Assembly (NCBI GenBank): GCA_963704535.1
Contig: OY969916.1
Coordinates: forward strand, 1,674,001 to 1,738,000
Length of the DNA stretch: 64,000 bases
Source of the DNA: G963704535 sp963704535
Lineage (GTDB): Bacteria > Chloroflexota > Chloroflexia > Chloroflexales > Roseiflexaceae
Reading direction: 5' to 3'
Positions 1-9,436 of this stretch are shown here, piece after piece. Below the pieces are notes generated by a model. That model worked only from the letters and a program-made list of their open reading frames with translations. It searched no databases and had not been told where the DNA came from. Position numbers and translations under genes: made by a program. How positions within the stretch are numbered: the stretch's first letter is position 1; the number at the start of each line of letters is the position of its first letter.

Positions 1-1194
1 TTCAGCGTGCCGGAGAATAGTTGCTGGCAAAACTACTGGAACTTCTCCGAGAAGCTGCCCTTTACCGACGACTATGTCAGCGACGACATTGTGGGGATGG
101 CGGCCTTCTCTGGCCGCGGCCCCACCGACGATGGGCGCATTAAGCCGGAGATCGTCGCGCCGGGGACCAATATCGTCTCGACGCGCTCGCACCAGCCTGG
201 CGCCGCCTACCTGAGCACCTACGGCCCAGACTACGCCTACAGCTCCGGCACCTCGATGGCGGCGCCGCTGGTCAGCGGCATGGGCGCGCTGGTGCGCCAG
301 TGGCTGATCGAGGCGCGCCACACCGTGCCGAGCGCGGCGCTGGTGAAGGCGTTGCTGCTGAACGGCGCCGCCGACACCAGCCCAGGCCAGTACGAAGTCG
401 GGGCGCAGCGCGAGATCCCGGCGGAGTGGCCCAACAGCGTCGAGGGCTGGGGCCGGGCCGCGATCACCGATACAATCGATCTGGGGGGCGATGAGCGGGT
501 CTGGCTGGCCGACAGCGCGCCCGGCCTCACGGTGGGCGCCGTGGTCAGCTACACGCTGGTCGTCAGCGATGGGCAGCCGCTGCGGGTGACGCTGGCGTGG
601 ACCGACTACCCGGCGACCCCACTGTTGAGCAAGGCGCTGGTGAACGATCTCGACCTGGAGGTCCAACTGCCGGGCGGCGCGACCGTCCTCGGCAATGCGA
701 ACGCCGACCGCCGGCGCAGCCCGTTCTGCCAGGATGCGGGCGGCGCCGACCGCTGCAATAACGCTGAGAGCGTCCACATCGCCGCGCCGGCCGCCGGTAC
801 CTATATCGTCCGGGTGCGCGCGTTCGTCGTCAACCCGCTTGGCGGGCCGCAGCCCTTCGCGCTGGCCGCCAGGGCGCGCCAGGTGCGCGCGGCCGGCGCG
901 CCGGCGCCGCCGGTGCTCCAGCCGATCGATAACCATGGCGCTGCGGCCCTGCCATTAGAGTGGGAAACGGTCGGCGGGGCGACCTATTACAAGGTCAGCC
1001 AGGGCAGCAGCGACGACTTCGCGAACGCCACCACATTCACGACTGGCGACACTGGGCTGACGCGTGTGGCGCCGGTGGGGACCCACTTCTTCCGGGTGCA
1101 GAGCTGTACGCCGGCGGGGTGCGGCGCGCCGGGGAATATTCGATCGGCCACGGTGACGATCGCGCCGCTGCTGCTGCCAGTGGTTCGCCGCTAG
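1..1194 (+). CDS. Secreted subtilisin-like serine protease (S8, KP-43-like), 3' part
   Basis: This is the 3' end of an exported subtilase; the frame is open from base 1, so the true start and the Asp and His parts of the triad lie before the window. The catalytic serine box GTSMAAP is preceded by PEIVAPGTNIVS, the usual lead-in in family S8. After the protease comes a beta-rich segment containing TLAWTDYP and LVNDLDLEV, typical of the C-terminal barrel of KP-43-type subtilases, then a fibronectin-III-like stretch. The protein ends in LLLPVVRR, resembling the end of the exported FG-GAP protein at 50.6 kb (YLPLGLR). Role inferred: extracellular protein degradation. Confidence 0.88.
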   Translation, partial: FSVPENSCWQNYWNFSEKLPFTDDYVSDDIVGMAAFSGRGPTDDGRIKPEIVAPGTNIVSTRSHQPGAAYLSTYGPDYAYSSGTSMAAPLVSGMGALVRQWLIEARHTVPSAALVKALLLNGAADTSPGQYEVGAQREIPAEWPNSVEGWGRAAITDTIDLGGDERVWLADSAPGLTVGAVVSYTLVVSDGQPLRVTLAWTDYPATPLLSKALVNDLDLEVQLPGGATVLGNANADRRRSPFCQDAGGADRCNNAESVHIAAPAAGTYIVRVRAFVVNPLGGPQPFALAARARQVRAAGAPAPPVLQPIDNHGAAALPLEWETVGGATYYKVSQGSSDDFANATTFTTGDTGLTRVAPVGTHFFRVQSCTPAGCGAPGNIRSATVTIAPLLLPVVRR

Positions 1195-1419
1195 TGTATT
1201 TCCAACCGGCATCTTTGAGATTGACGATGAACATCTGTCAGGTGATCTATGTCCACGCAAATTTTAGCCACTAAACTCTATATCCCCCCGCCTCGGCCCA
1301 CAGGCGTGCTGCGGTCCCGCTTGATCAAGCGGTTGAATCAGGGCCTGTATCGCAAACTGACCCTGCTCTCTGCCCCCGCCGGCTTTGGCAAGACCACGCT
1401 GCTCGCCTCCTGGCTCACG

Positions 1420-1500
1420 GAATTGAGAATTGAAAATGAAAAATTGAGAAAGAGACCTGAGCCACGGGATTCTCAATTCTCAATTCTCAATTCTCAATTC
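1420..1500. repeat. Palindromic AATTCTC heptad repeat inside the MalT-like gene
   Basis: An imperfect left arm of GAATTGA-type units is followed by four tandem AATTCTC heptads, forming a long hairpin. Its 81 bp equal 27 codons, so it inserts a peptide between the Walker A helix (ASWL) and the conserved VAWLSIDKGD strand without changing frame. Confidence 0.8.
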
Positions 1501-2191
1501 AACGTGGCCTGGCTGTCGATTGACAAAGGCGATAGTGATCCCGCACGCTTTCTGACGTATCTTGTCGCCGCATTGCAGACGATTGTGCCGCATATTGGCG
1601 AAGGAGTGTCGGAAATGTTGAAGTCTCCTCAGCCACCGCCAATCGAATCAATCCTGACGTCTCTGCTCAACGAGATTTCTACCATCCCGGACGATTTTAT
1701 CCTCGTCCTTGACGACTACCACGTACTTGATAGCCAAATCAGTTGATGACGCCCTCACTTTCTTGCTCGAGCATCTGCCACCACAGATGCATCTGGTCAT
1801 CGCCACCCGCGAGGACCCGCATTTACCCCTGGCTCGTTTACGCGCACGGAGCCAATTGACCGAACTGCGCGCCACAGACTTGCGCTTTACCCAGGCCGAA
1901 GCCGCCGAATTTCTCAATCAGGTGATGGGCCTGAACCTCTCAGCAGAAGATATCGCCGCGCTGGAAGCTCGCACCGAAGGCTGGATTGCCGGTCTGCAAC
2001 TGGCTGCGCTTTCAATGCAGGGACATCAAGACGCCGCTGGCTTTATCAGATCGTTCACCGGCAGCCACCATTTCGTGCTGGACTATCTGCTTGAAGAAGT
2101 CCTGCACCAGCAGTCCGAACGCGTCCAGACGTTCTTGCTGCGCACATCCATCCTCGACCGCATGTGCGGCCCGCTGTGCGATGCCCTGACC

Positions 2192-2271
2192 GAAATTGAG
2201 AATGAAAAATTAAGAATTGAGAATGAAGCTGCCGAATCCCGAATTCTCAATTCTCAATTCTCAATTCTCAG
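2192..2271. repeat. Second palindromic AATTCTC heptad repeat inside the MalT-like gene
   Basis: Same family as the copy at 1420. Left arm units GAATTGAGAATGA and right arm tandem AATTCTC sit between the conserved LCDALT and LLEDLEHANLF segments of the regulator. The two flanking segments are in different frames, so this copy, or an indel in it, breaks the gene. Confidence 0.75.
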
Positions 2272-4160
2272 TTGCTTCTGGAAGATCTCGAACATGCCAA
2301 CCTGTTCATTGTCCCGCTGGACAACGAGCGGCGTTGGTACCGCTATCACCATCTCTTTGCCGATTTGCTGCGGCAGCGATTGCACCAGCGTATCGACTCG
2401 CCTACAGAACATGAGGAGATAAGCGTAGCCGAATTACATATACGTGCCAGCCAATGGTATGAAGACAATCGCCTGGAGATCGAAGCCTTTCACCATGCTG
2501 CTGCCGCCAATGATATTGAGCGCGCCGAGCGGCTGATGGAAGGCAAGGGGATGCCCTTGCACTTTCGCGGCGCGGTGGCCGCGATGCTGGACTGGCTGGA
2601 GTCGCTGCCGGCGACAGTGCTGGATGCCAGGCCCTCGCTGTGGGTGAAGTATGCCGAGATCTTGCTGGTGAGCGGCCAGACGACCGGCGTCGAACAGAAA
2701 CTCCAGGCTGCCGAAGCAGCCCTGCAAGGCGCTGAACTCGACGACAAGACCCGCCATCTTATCGGGCACATCGCCACGGCAAGGGCTACGCTGGCGCTCA
2801 CTCGATACCAGGTCGAAACCATGTTGATCCAGTCGCGCCGCGCCCTGGAGTATCTGCGCCCCGATGACCTGGCCTTCCGCGCTACGGCGAACTGGACGCT
2901 GGGGTACTGCCTACTTCGCTCCAGGGCGACCGTGTCGCGGCCCGCCAGGCGACCAGCGAAGCCATAGCACTCAGCCAGGCGGCTGGGAGTATCTTCACCG
3001 CCATATTGGCTACCATTGCGTCTGGGCCAAGTACAGGAAGCAGACAACCAGCTCTACCTGGCGGCCGAGACCTACCGGCACGTCCTGCAATTGGCGGGCG
3101 ATCGGCCGCAACAGATTGTCTACGAAGCGCATCTTGGTCTGGCTCGCATCTGCTACGAATGGAACGACCTGGAGGCCGCTGAGCAGCACGGGCAACAGAG
3201 CCTCCAGCTGGCGCGGCAGTATGAAAGCGTTATTGACAGATTCATTGTCTGTGAGGTGTTTCTCGCCCGCCTGAAACTTGCCCAGGGAGATGTGGACGGC
3301 GCGGTCGCTTTGTTAGCGCAGGCTGACCAGTCCGCGCGCCAGCATAACTTTGTGTATCGCATACCTGAGGTTGCTGCCGCACAGGTGCTGGCGCTGCTTC
3401 GCCAGGGCAATCTGGCGGCGGCCGCTCATCTGGCACAGACGCACAAGCTCCCGATCAGCCAGGCGCGCGTGCTCCTGGCTCAGGGAGACCCGACTGCGGC
3501 GCTGGCGGTGCTGGAGCCAGTGCGTCAGGCAGGCGGAGGCCAAGGGCTGGCAGGATGAACGGCTCAAGGTGATGGTGCTTCAGGCGGTCGCTCACCATGC
3601 CCATGGCGAAAAGGAAAGGCTGTGCAGCCTGCTGGGCGAGGCGCTGGCGCTGGCCGAGCCGGGCGGCTTCATCCGTGTCTTTGTCGACGAAGGGTTGCCG
3701 ATGAAGCAGCTCCTCCAGGAAGTCGCTACCCGCAGGATAGCGCCGGAATATACACGCCATCTGTTGGCGGCATTCTCGCATGGTGGAACGAAGCGAGCCG
3801 CCCAATCCGCAACCATAGAGCCCTTAAGCGAACGGGAGCTTGAGGTGCTCCAACACATTGCAGAAGGGCGAACCGATCAAGAAATCGCCGATCGGCTGTA
3901 CCTCTCGCTCTACACTGTCAAGGTCCACGCGCGCAACATCTATGGCAAACTCGGCGTCAACAAGCGGACGCAAGCGGTTGCCAGGGCAAGGGAGCTGGGT
4001 GTCCTGCCTCGTTCCTAATCGCCCTTTTATTCAGACCCTCCCCTGCTTTTCCTCGCGATTACCTCTCGTGAATAGTTCGTTCGAGGTATGACGTTACTCC
4101 CCCTATCGCTTATGCTTCTCACGTAAGACAAGGTTTCGGAAGGCGCCGTTCGACTTTACA

Positions 4161-4209
4161 ATGTGAGTGGGGGGAGACTGAGGGGGCAGCCCCCTCAAAC
4201 CCCCTTTTT
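4161..4209. repeat. G-rich hairpin repeat
   Basis: The core reads gagggggc-agc-cccctc, followed by a C run and T run. It belongs to the same hairpin family as the copies at 6.6, 9.2, 11.3, 17.7, 32.1, 33.5, 44.6 and 57 kb, here without recognisable outer inverted repeats. It lies between the MalT-like gene and the DUF2306 gene, in a gap (4019-4262) that otherwise shows nothing. Confidence 0.6.
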
Positions 4210-4262
4210 CCCAGAACTCGACCCACAAACCGACAGAAGTACACCCGTAAAGGAATAAAACT

Positions 4263-4967
4263 ATGAATAATCAGGGCGAGCTGCTCGCTACAACTCAGAC
4301 CAAGGCTTCAGCTCCTATCAGTAAGCGGACGGCCTCCTCTACCAAAGCCGATTGGCTGGTGCCCGCCGCGCTGATCGCGCTCAGCTTTATCCCGTTCGCC
4401 GCAGGCGCCGTCCGCGTGGTCGGGCTGGCCGGCGGCGCAGAAATCACGCCGGAAAATGCGCGGTTCTTCGCAGTACCCCTACCCGTGGTGCTACACATCA
4501 TCTGTGCCAGCCTATTCTGCATCCTGGGCGCCTTCCAGTTCGCCCCCGGATTTCGCCGCCGGAGGCCCGGCTGGCACCGCAGAGTTGGGCGGCTCTTGGT
4601 CCTGTGCGGCCTTGCTGCCGGCCTTTCGGGTCTGTGGATGACCCAGTTTTATCCCCTCTATCCCCACTTGCAGGGCGATCTGCTTTATGGCTTCCGGCTC
4701 CTGTTCGGTTCAGCCATGGTCCTGTCGATTGCCCTGGGCCTAGTCGCCATCCGGCGGCGGAAGATCGCCCAACACCGCGCCTGGATCATTCGCGGCTATG
4801 CAATCGGCCAGGGCGCGGGTACGCAGGCGCTGGTCGGTCTGCCCTGGTTCTTGATCTTCGGCAAATCCAGCGAGCTTAACAATGCGTTGATGATGGGCGC
4901 CTGCTGGGTCATTAACCTCGCCGTGGCCGAATGGATCATCCGCAGTAATAGTTCAAGGGGTCGCTAG
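4263..4967 (+). CDS. DUF2306-family membrane protein
   Basis: A 234-residue protein with an N-terminal soluble leader of about 30 residues and several hydrophobic helices. The signature of DUF2306 proteins is visible: HIICASLFCILGAFQF, then RRRPGWHRRVGRLLV, GLSGLWMT and a later RAWIIRGYAIG. The charged RRRRPGWHRR loop is the best-conserved part of that family. The ATG at 4263 follows GTAAAGGAATAAAACT, giving an AAAGGA ribosome site at good spacing. It stands alone between the broken regulator and a convergent gene, with hairpins on both sides. The biochemical role of the family is not established. Confidence 0.75.
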   Translation: MNNQGELLATTQTKASAPISKRTASSTKADWLVPAALIALSFIPFAAGAVRVVGLAGGAEITPENARFFAVPLPVVLHIICASLFCILGAFQFAPGFRRRRPGWHRRVGRLLVLCGLAAGLSGLWMTQFYPLYPHLQGDLLYGFRLLFGSAMVLSIALGLVAIRRRKIAQHRAWIIRGYAIGQGAGTQALVGLPWFLIFGKSSELNNALMMGACWVINLAVAEWIIRSNSSRGR

Positions 4968-4984
4968 TGAAAGCAATTGTAAAA

Positions 4985-5036
4985 TGGGAAGGGGTTTTTG
5001 TGGGGGCTTCCCCCACACCCCCTTTTACACCTGGCC
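4985..5036. repeat. G-rich hairpin after the DUF2306 gene
   Basis: A GTGGGGG-CTT-CCCCCAC stem followed by CCCCTTTT lies just after the DUF2306 stop (4967). It is one of a tandem pair with 5069-5101; the pair shares flanking text such as the cgaggcgcaccgctc segment. Confidence 0.6.
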
Positions 5037-5068
5037 GAGGCGCACCGCTCAGGGTTGTAAAGTGAGAA

Positions 5069-5101
5069 GGGGCTTTGTGGGGGCTTCCCCCACAAAGCCC
5101 C
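5069..5101. terminator. Bidirectional terminator-like hairpin
   Basis: A perfect 15-bp stem (GGGGCTTTGTGGGGG, loop CTT, then its complement), followed by TTTTAC on the + strand. It lies between two convergent genes, DUF2306 (+) and the ferredoxin fusion (-), which is where a two-way terminator is expected. Confidence 0.65.
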
Positions 5102-5129
5102 TTTTACAATTGGTCGAGGCGCACCGCTG

Positions 5130-6579
5130 CTACAGCGGAAACAGCTCCTCGACCGGCACCAACCGGAGCGCGCCGGTGGGGCACGCGCTAACGCAGGCCA
5201 GATCCTCGTAGCCGTGGCACAGGTCGCATTTATCGGCGCGGTGGGTGGGCTGGGCCAACTCCAGCGGGATCGTCCCGATCTTCAGCCGCTTGACCTGCCG
5301 CCAGAGCGACCCCAGGAGCGAGGCATCACCCGCGCCGTGCGGCATCAACTGGACGGCATCGTAAGGGCATGCGGTCACGCAATCGCCGCAGCCGGTGCAG
5401 TCGTCGGTGATGATCAGCGCGCCGTGATCATTCCACTTGATTGCGTCCGAGGGGCAGGAACTCGACACACTCGGCGCCAACGTGGCACTGCCGGCAGGTG
5501 TCGGTCACATCCAGGCCGTTCAGCCTGACGCCGTGCGTGTTGATGCGCGCCCGGCCGTGGCGCGTCATGCAGGCCGTCTCGCAGATATGGCAGTCGTCGG
5601 GGCAGAGCTGGGTGTCACGGACGAGCGCGTGGGTGCCGCGCAGGAGCCCGCGCTCTACCGCAGCGCCGAACTGACGCGCCCGCTCAGGGTCGCCGCGCAT
5701 TGCCACGCCGGAGGTGCGGCGCTGCTCGACCACCTTGTTCATGTGCGCGGCCAGGTGCGGCTGCCGCTCCAGTAGCCGCAGGAAGTCGGCGGCGGGGAGC
5801 GCCAGCACCTCCACCGGCGTCAGCGCCCGGACGTCGGCGTTGTGCGGGGCATCGGCCAGCAGCGACATCTCGCCGAAGAAGTCGCCCTCGTCCAGCGAGG
5901 CGATCACCTGGCCGGCCTGATCGATCACCACCTGACCAGCCTCGATTAGGTACAGCGCATCGCCTGTCGCGCCCTCGCGGATGATCGCGTCGCCGCGGGC
6001 GTAGTGCTGCGGCTGGAGCAGGGCTGCGACGCCGGCGCGCTCCAACTGCGAGAGCCGGCCGAACAGCGGTATCCGGCCAATCGTGCTATCGACCAGGCGC
6101 TGGCGGTAGATCGCCCGCAGCGCGTTGTTCAGCTCGGGCGCCTCGGCGAGCAGGGCGCGCACCTCCTCGCGCGGCAGATGCAGCAGGTAGCAGATCGTCT
6201 CGGCCTGCACGGTCGCGCCGCGGAATAGGTCGCCAAAGAGCGGCCCTTCGCCGAAGCAGTCGCCGCGATTCAGGATACCGATCAGCACCTCCTGGCCGGT
6301 GCGGTCGTGCAATGTCAGGCTGACGGTGCCGCGCAGGATCAGGTACAGGAAATCGCCGGGCATTCGCTCGCCGACAATCACCGTCCCCGGCATCAAGGCG
6401 CGCAGCGTACACAGCGAGGCCAGCCGCATAAGCTGCGTGCTGGGAACATCCCGGAGGCAGTCGAGCGATGCCAGGGCGTCGACCTGGCGACGGCGGCGTT
6501 CTTCGAACTGCTGAGCCAAAATCTCGTCCCGCACCCGCGCGGGCGGAATTTGCCGACGATGACCTGCTGAGGCACCCAT
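5130..6579 (-). CDS. Tandem cyclic-nucleotide-binding domains fused to 4Fe-4S ferredoxin domain (one frame break)
   Basis: Two CNB/CRP-type domains lie in the N-terminal two thirds (first with GTVIVGERMPGDFLYLI and RGDCFGE; second with RGDAIIREGATGDALYLI and EGDFFGEMSLL). The C-terminal third is cysteine-rich: CPDDCHICETAC, CRQC, then CTGCGDCVTACPYDA and CDLCHGYEDLACVSACP, i.e. 4Fe-4S cluster ligands. No DNA-binding helix is visible, so it more likely gates electron transfer or acts as a redox/nucleotide sensor subunit. The ATG at 6579 starts MGASAGHRR. The frame changes near 5459-5460: removing one base there joins ...GAECVE to SCPSDAIKW, restoring a normal ferredoxin CP motif, so a single-base indel is the likely cause. 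Confidence 0.8.
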
Positions 6580-6614
6580 CTATTTTGAACCAGCCCCATC
6601 CATTCGATACACAA

Positions 6615-6722
6615 TCTCTGAGAGACTATCTGAAAAGGCTCGCGTGTCACTCGCGGTCCATCGTGGAAAGGGGCTCTTGAGGGCTACCCCTCAAACTCCC
6701 CTGTTCAGGCAGTCTCTGAAAG
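6615..6722. repeat. MITE-like element with terminal inverted repeats and inner G-rich hairpin
   Basis: Left end AGAGACTATCTGAAAAGG and right end CTGTTCAGGCAGTCTCT are inverted versions of each other, around an inner hairpin TTGAGGG-CTA-CCCCTCAA. Same structure as the copies at 9222, 11321, 33538 and 44541. It occupies much of the gap 6580-6926; in the rest (6723-6926) only the receptor's upstream region is seen. Confidence 0.75.
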
Positions 6723-6926
6723 AACATCATTGTACCACGTCCACCGGCATCGCGGCGCACAGCTACTATTGGTGCTGATAGCGCTATTTTTTGGTTGTTC
6801 ATTTATCATCAAAGCAAATCGTTAGCTACCAGTGCGCCATACTAGAATGAGTGCAACATCACGTTGTACAACGGGCGGATTATATGGACACGAGCATCAA
6901 AACGATTAAGGATGTGAGGGTATTTT

Positions 6927-9227
6927 ATGGATGCAGCGAATCCTTCCTCGCTCACGACGGCGCCGCTCGCGAAGCCTGGGCGCTCCTGGCTGCTCGCCAA
7001 CCTGCCCCTGCGGATCAAGCTGCTGCTGGCATTCCTGGTTATGACCACGCTCGCGACCAGCGCGGTGGCATTCTTCAGCGACAACTCCATCCGCAGCAGC
7101 CTGACCGCCGACGCCGGCGAACGTCTTCAAGGCCAGACTCAAGAGCTGGCGCTGGGTGTCGGCAACCTGGTGCAGCGCCAGGTTGATCTACTGCGCGCGT
7201 TCAGCTTGAACAACATCGTCCAGGACGGAATCAAGCAGGCCAACACCGACTACAACCTCACCCCGAACATCCAGAACCGCCTCACCCAGCTCGACAGTCG
7301 CTGGGCGGCCGCCCCTGAGACCGATCCATTTGTCCAGGACCTTCTGACCAATGTGGTGGCCGGCGAGCTGCAGGAGTACCGCAACTACTTCCCCGATAAC
7401 GTCGAGATCCAGGTGACCGACCGCTACGGCGCGCTGGTGGGGGCCACCAACAAGGTTGCCGATTACTACCAGGCCGACGAGGAGTGGTGGCAGGCGACCT
7501 GGAGCAATGGGCAGGGCGCGGTCTGGGTCGGCCAGCCGGTCTTCGACCAGAACACGAAGTCGTTCTCGATCGCCATCTCTGTGCCGGTGTACGGCAGCAA
7601 CACTGCGTCGGTCGCGGGCATCCTGCAGGCCACCTACCGCATGGATGACCTGCTCGACCTGCTTGGTGGCACCAGGATAGGCGACACCGGCGGCGCGTAT
7701 CTGATCGACGCGCTCGGCACCTATACCTCCCCGAACAAAGCGACGCAGCCGCTGGAAGCGGACCTGCTGGCACAAACTCAGAACACGGCGATCGAATATA
7801 CCGAGATCAGCTACGAGGGCGCTCCCAGCTTTGTCAGCCGGGTGCCGGTGGCGACGATCACCGATAACCCGGTTGTCGCCAAGCTGGGGTGGTCGGTGCT
7901 AGTACACCAGGACCGCGACGAGATTCTCGCGCCGGTCAATGCGACCGCGCAGACGACCTTCCTGATCAGTTTGGGGACGCTGGTGCTGGCCGGCCTGCTG
8001 GCTCTGGGCATCGCCCAGATTCTCAGCCGCCCTATCCTGCGCCTGACCCAGGCCGCCCAGCGCCTGGCCACCGGCGACCTGTCGCACCGCCTGGCCTTCG
8101 CCCGCAGCGATGAGATCGGCATGCTTGCCAGCAGCTTCGATACCATGGCTGCCACTCTCGAAGATCGCATGGCCGCCGAGCAGGCCGCCCGCGCCGATGC
8201 CCAGCGGCTCCAGCAGGCCGAGACGGAGAGCCGCCAGCACCTGGAACTGGCGGTCGGCGAGTACCTGGCCTTCACCCAGCAAGTCGCCCACGGCGACCTG
8301 ACCCGCCGTCTGCCGCTGCGCTACGAGGGCGCGCTGGGCGAGTTGGGCCTGGGCCTCAACGCCATGGTCTCCAACCTACACGGCATCACCGCCCAGGTCC
8401 AGGAGGCCACCAACGCCATCGCCAGCGCCACCGCCCAGATCCTGGCCGCCACCACCGAGCAGGCTGCCTCCTCGGCCGAGCAGTCGGCCGCGATCACCGA
8501 GACCGCCACCTCGGTCGAGGAGGTCAAGGTCATCGCCCAGCAGACCGCCCGCCAGGCCACCCAGATCGCCGAGGTGGGTCAGAGTGCGCTCCAGATCGCC
8601 AAGCAGGGCGGCCAGGCGATCGAGAGCACGATCGGCGGGATGGGCCAGGTGCGGGCGCAAGTGCGCCAGATCGCGCAACTGATGCACGCGCTGACCGGGC
8701 ACTCGCAGGCGATCGGGACGGTGATCACCACGGTGAGTGAGCTGGCCGACCAGATCAATCACCTGGGGCGCAATGTGGCGATCGAGAGCACCAGGAGCGG
8801 CAAGCAGGACCAGGAGCTGAGCGAGCTGGCGCGGCTGGTGCGCGAGTTGGCCGAGCGCAGCAAGGGAGCATCGTCGGAGGTGCGCGAGCTGCTGGTGGAG
8901 ATCCAGCAGGCGACGCGCTCGGCGGTGCAGGGCACGGAGCAGGGCAGCAAGGGGGTCGAGGAAGGTGCGGCGCTGGTCAGCCAGGCCGGCGCGGCCATCC
9001 ATCGCCTGGCGACCGAGGTGGAGCACGGGGCGCAGGCGAACGTGCAGATGGCGGCGGCGGCCCAGCAGCAGATGATCGGTATGGAGCAGATCGGGCTGGC
9101 CATGACCGCGATTCAGCAGGCGACGACGCAGGCGCTGCTGGGCACCCAGCAGGCCGAGCAAGCCGCCCAGGATCTGCACTCCCTGGCCCAATCGCTCCAG
9201 GGCGCCATCGCTACCTACCGGCTCTAA
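6927..9227 (+). CDS. Methyl-accepting chemotaxis receptor with extracellular Cache-type sensor
   Basis: A 766-residue receptor. One membrane helix (about 25-50) is followed by a large periplasmic/extracellular region with double-Cache features (VEIQVTDRYGALVGATN, DEEWWQATWSNGQGAVWVGQP, GDTGGAYLIDALGTY), a second helix (about 345-370), a HAMP domain (SRPILRLTQAAQRLATGDLSHR) and a long coiled-coil MA region. The hairpin tip is unusual: where typical receptors read [21 protein letters not shown] it reads NHLGRNVAIESTRSGKQDQEL, so contacts to CheA/CheW may differ. ATG 6927 follows GTGAGGGTATTTT. The last ~340 residues are nearly identical in DNA to those of the next receptor. Its TAA stop lies inside a repeat element. 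Confidence 0.9.
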   Translation: MDAANPSSLTTAPLAKPGRSWLLANLPLRIKLLLAFLVMTTLATSAVAFFSDNSIRSSLTADAGERLQGQTQELALGVGNLVQRQVDLLRAFSLNNIVQDGIKQANTDYNLTPNIQNRLTQLDSRWAAAPETDPFVQDLLTNVVAGELQEYRNYFPDNVEIQVTDRYGALVGATNKVADYYQADEEWWQATWSNGQGAVWVGQPVFDQNTKSFSIAISVPVYGSNTASVAGILQATYRMDDLLDLLGGTRIGDTGGAYLIDALGTYTSPNKATQPLEADLLAQTQNTAIEYTEISYEGAPSFVSRVPVATITDNPVVAKLGWSVLVHQDRDEILAPVNATAQTTFLISLGTLVLAGLLALGIAQILSRPILRLTQAAQRLATGDLSHRLAFARSDEIGMLASSFDTMAATLEDRMAAEQAARADAQRLQQAETESRQHLELAVGEYLAFTQQVAHGDLTRRLPLRYEGALGELGLGLNAMVSNLHGITAQVQEATNAIASATAQILAATTEQAASSAEQSAAITETATSVEEVKVIAQQTARQATQIAEVGQSALQIAKQGGQAIESTIGGMGQVRAQVRQIAQLMHALTGHSQAIGTVITTVSELADQINHLGRNVAIESTRSGKQDQELSELARLVRELAERSKGASSEVRELLVEIQQATRSAVQGTEQGSKGVEEGAALVSQAGAAIHRLATEVEHGAQANVQMAAAAQQQMIGMEQIGLAMTAIQQATTQALLGTQQAEQAAQDLHSLAQSLQGAIATYRL

Positions 9228-9333
9228 GAGGCTGTCTGAAAAGGGGGAGTTTGAGGGGGCAGCCTCCTCAAGAACCCCTTTCCCACCAAGGACTACGGGC
9301 GACAAACCAACCTTTTCAGACAATCTCTTAGAG
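9222..9333. repeat. MITE-like element spanning the receptor stop codon
   Basis: About 112 bp with 23-bp terminal inverted repeats, two mismatches (core AGAGGCTGTCTGAAAAGG / CCTTTTCAGACAATCTCT), and an inner hairpin TTGAGGGGGCAGCCTCCTCAA. The left inverted repeat supplies the TAA stop of the receptor (9225-9227). Confidence 0.8.
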
Positions 9334-9402
9334 TGAAACGTGAAACGTGAAATGTGTTGCGTGTTGCGTGAGACCAATCACGCAACACGCAACACGCAAC
9401 AA
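9333..9402. repeat. Heptad repeats GTGAAAC and TGTTGCG/CGCAACA as an inverted pair
   Basis: Tandem GTGAAAC units, then TGTTGCG units, a short loop, then CGCAACA units. The TGTTGCG and CGCAACA arms are complementary and can form a hairpin upstream of the second receptor. Confidence 0.8.
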
Positions 9403-9436
9403 ACAACCTTATCGCTAGAGAAGATTGAGGAGAGCC

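Larger units (their letters stand above)
1249..4018 (+). pseudogene. MalT/LuxR-type ATP-dependent transcriptional regulator, broken by several frame changes
   Basis: The pieces together make one large regulator: an N-terminal STAND NTPase with the P-loop APAGFGKTT (residues 42-50) and the Walker B-like LVLDDYHV, then the conserved block around EGWIAGLQLAALS, then the RWYRYHHLFADLLRQRL segment, a TPR-like middle, and a C-terminal LuxR helix-turn-helix (LSERELEVLQHIAEG to VNKRTQAVARARELG, about 3823-4005). The reading frame changes near 1735-1745, within the repeat at 2192-2271, near 2925, near 3030 and near 3535. Two palindromic repeat insertions lie inside it: one (1420-1500) is 81 bp and keeps frame, the second coincides with a break. 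Either a decayed gene or a real gene with sequencing indels; five breaks make function as written unlikely. Ligand and targets are unknown. Confidence 0.8.

Noticed and set aside
1249..4018. Programmed frameshifting in the MalT-like regulator
   Set aside because: There are about five breaks, some in opposite directions, without slippery sites or a common signal; decay or sequence error is simpler.
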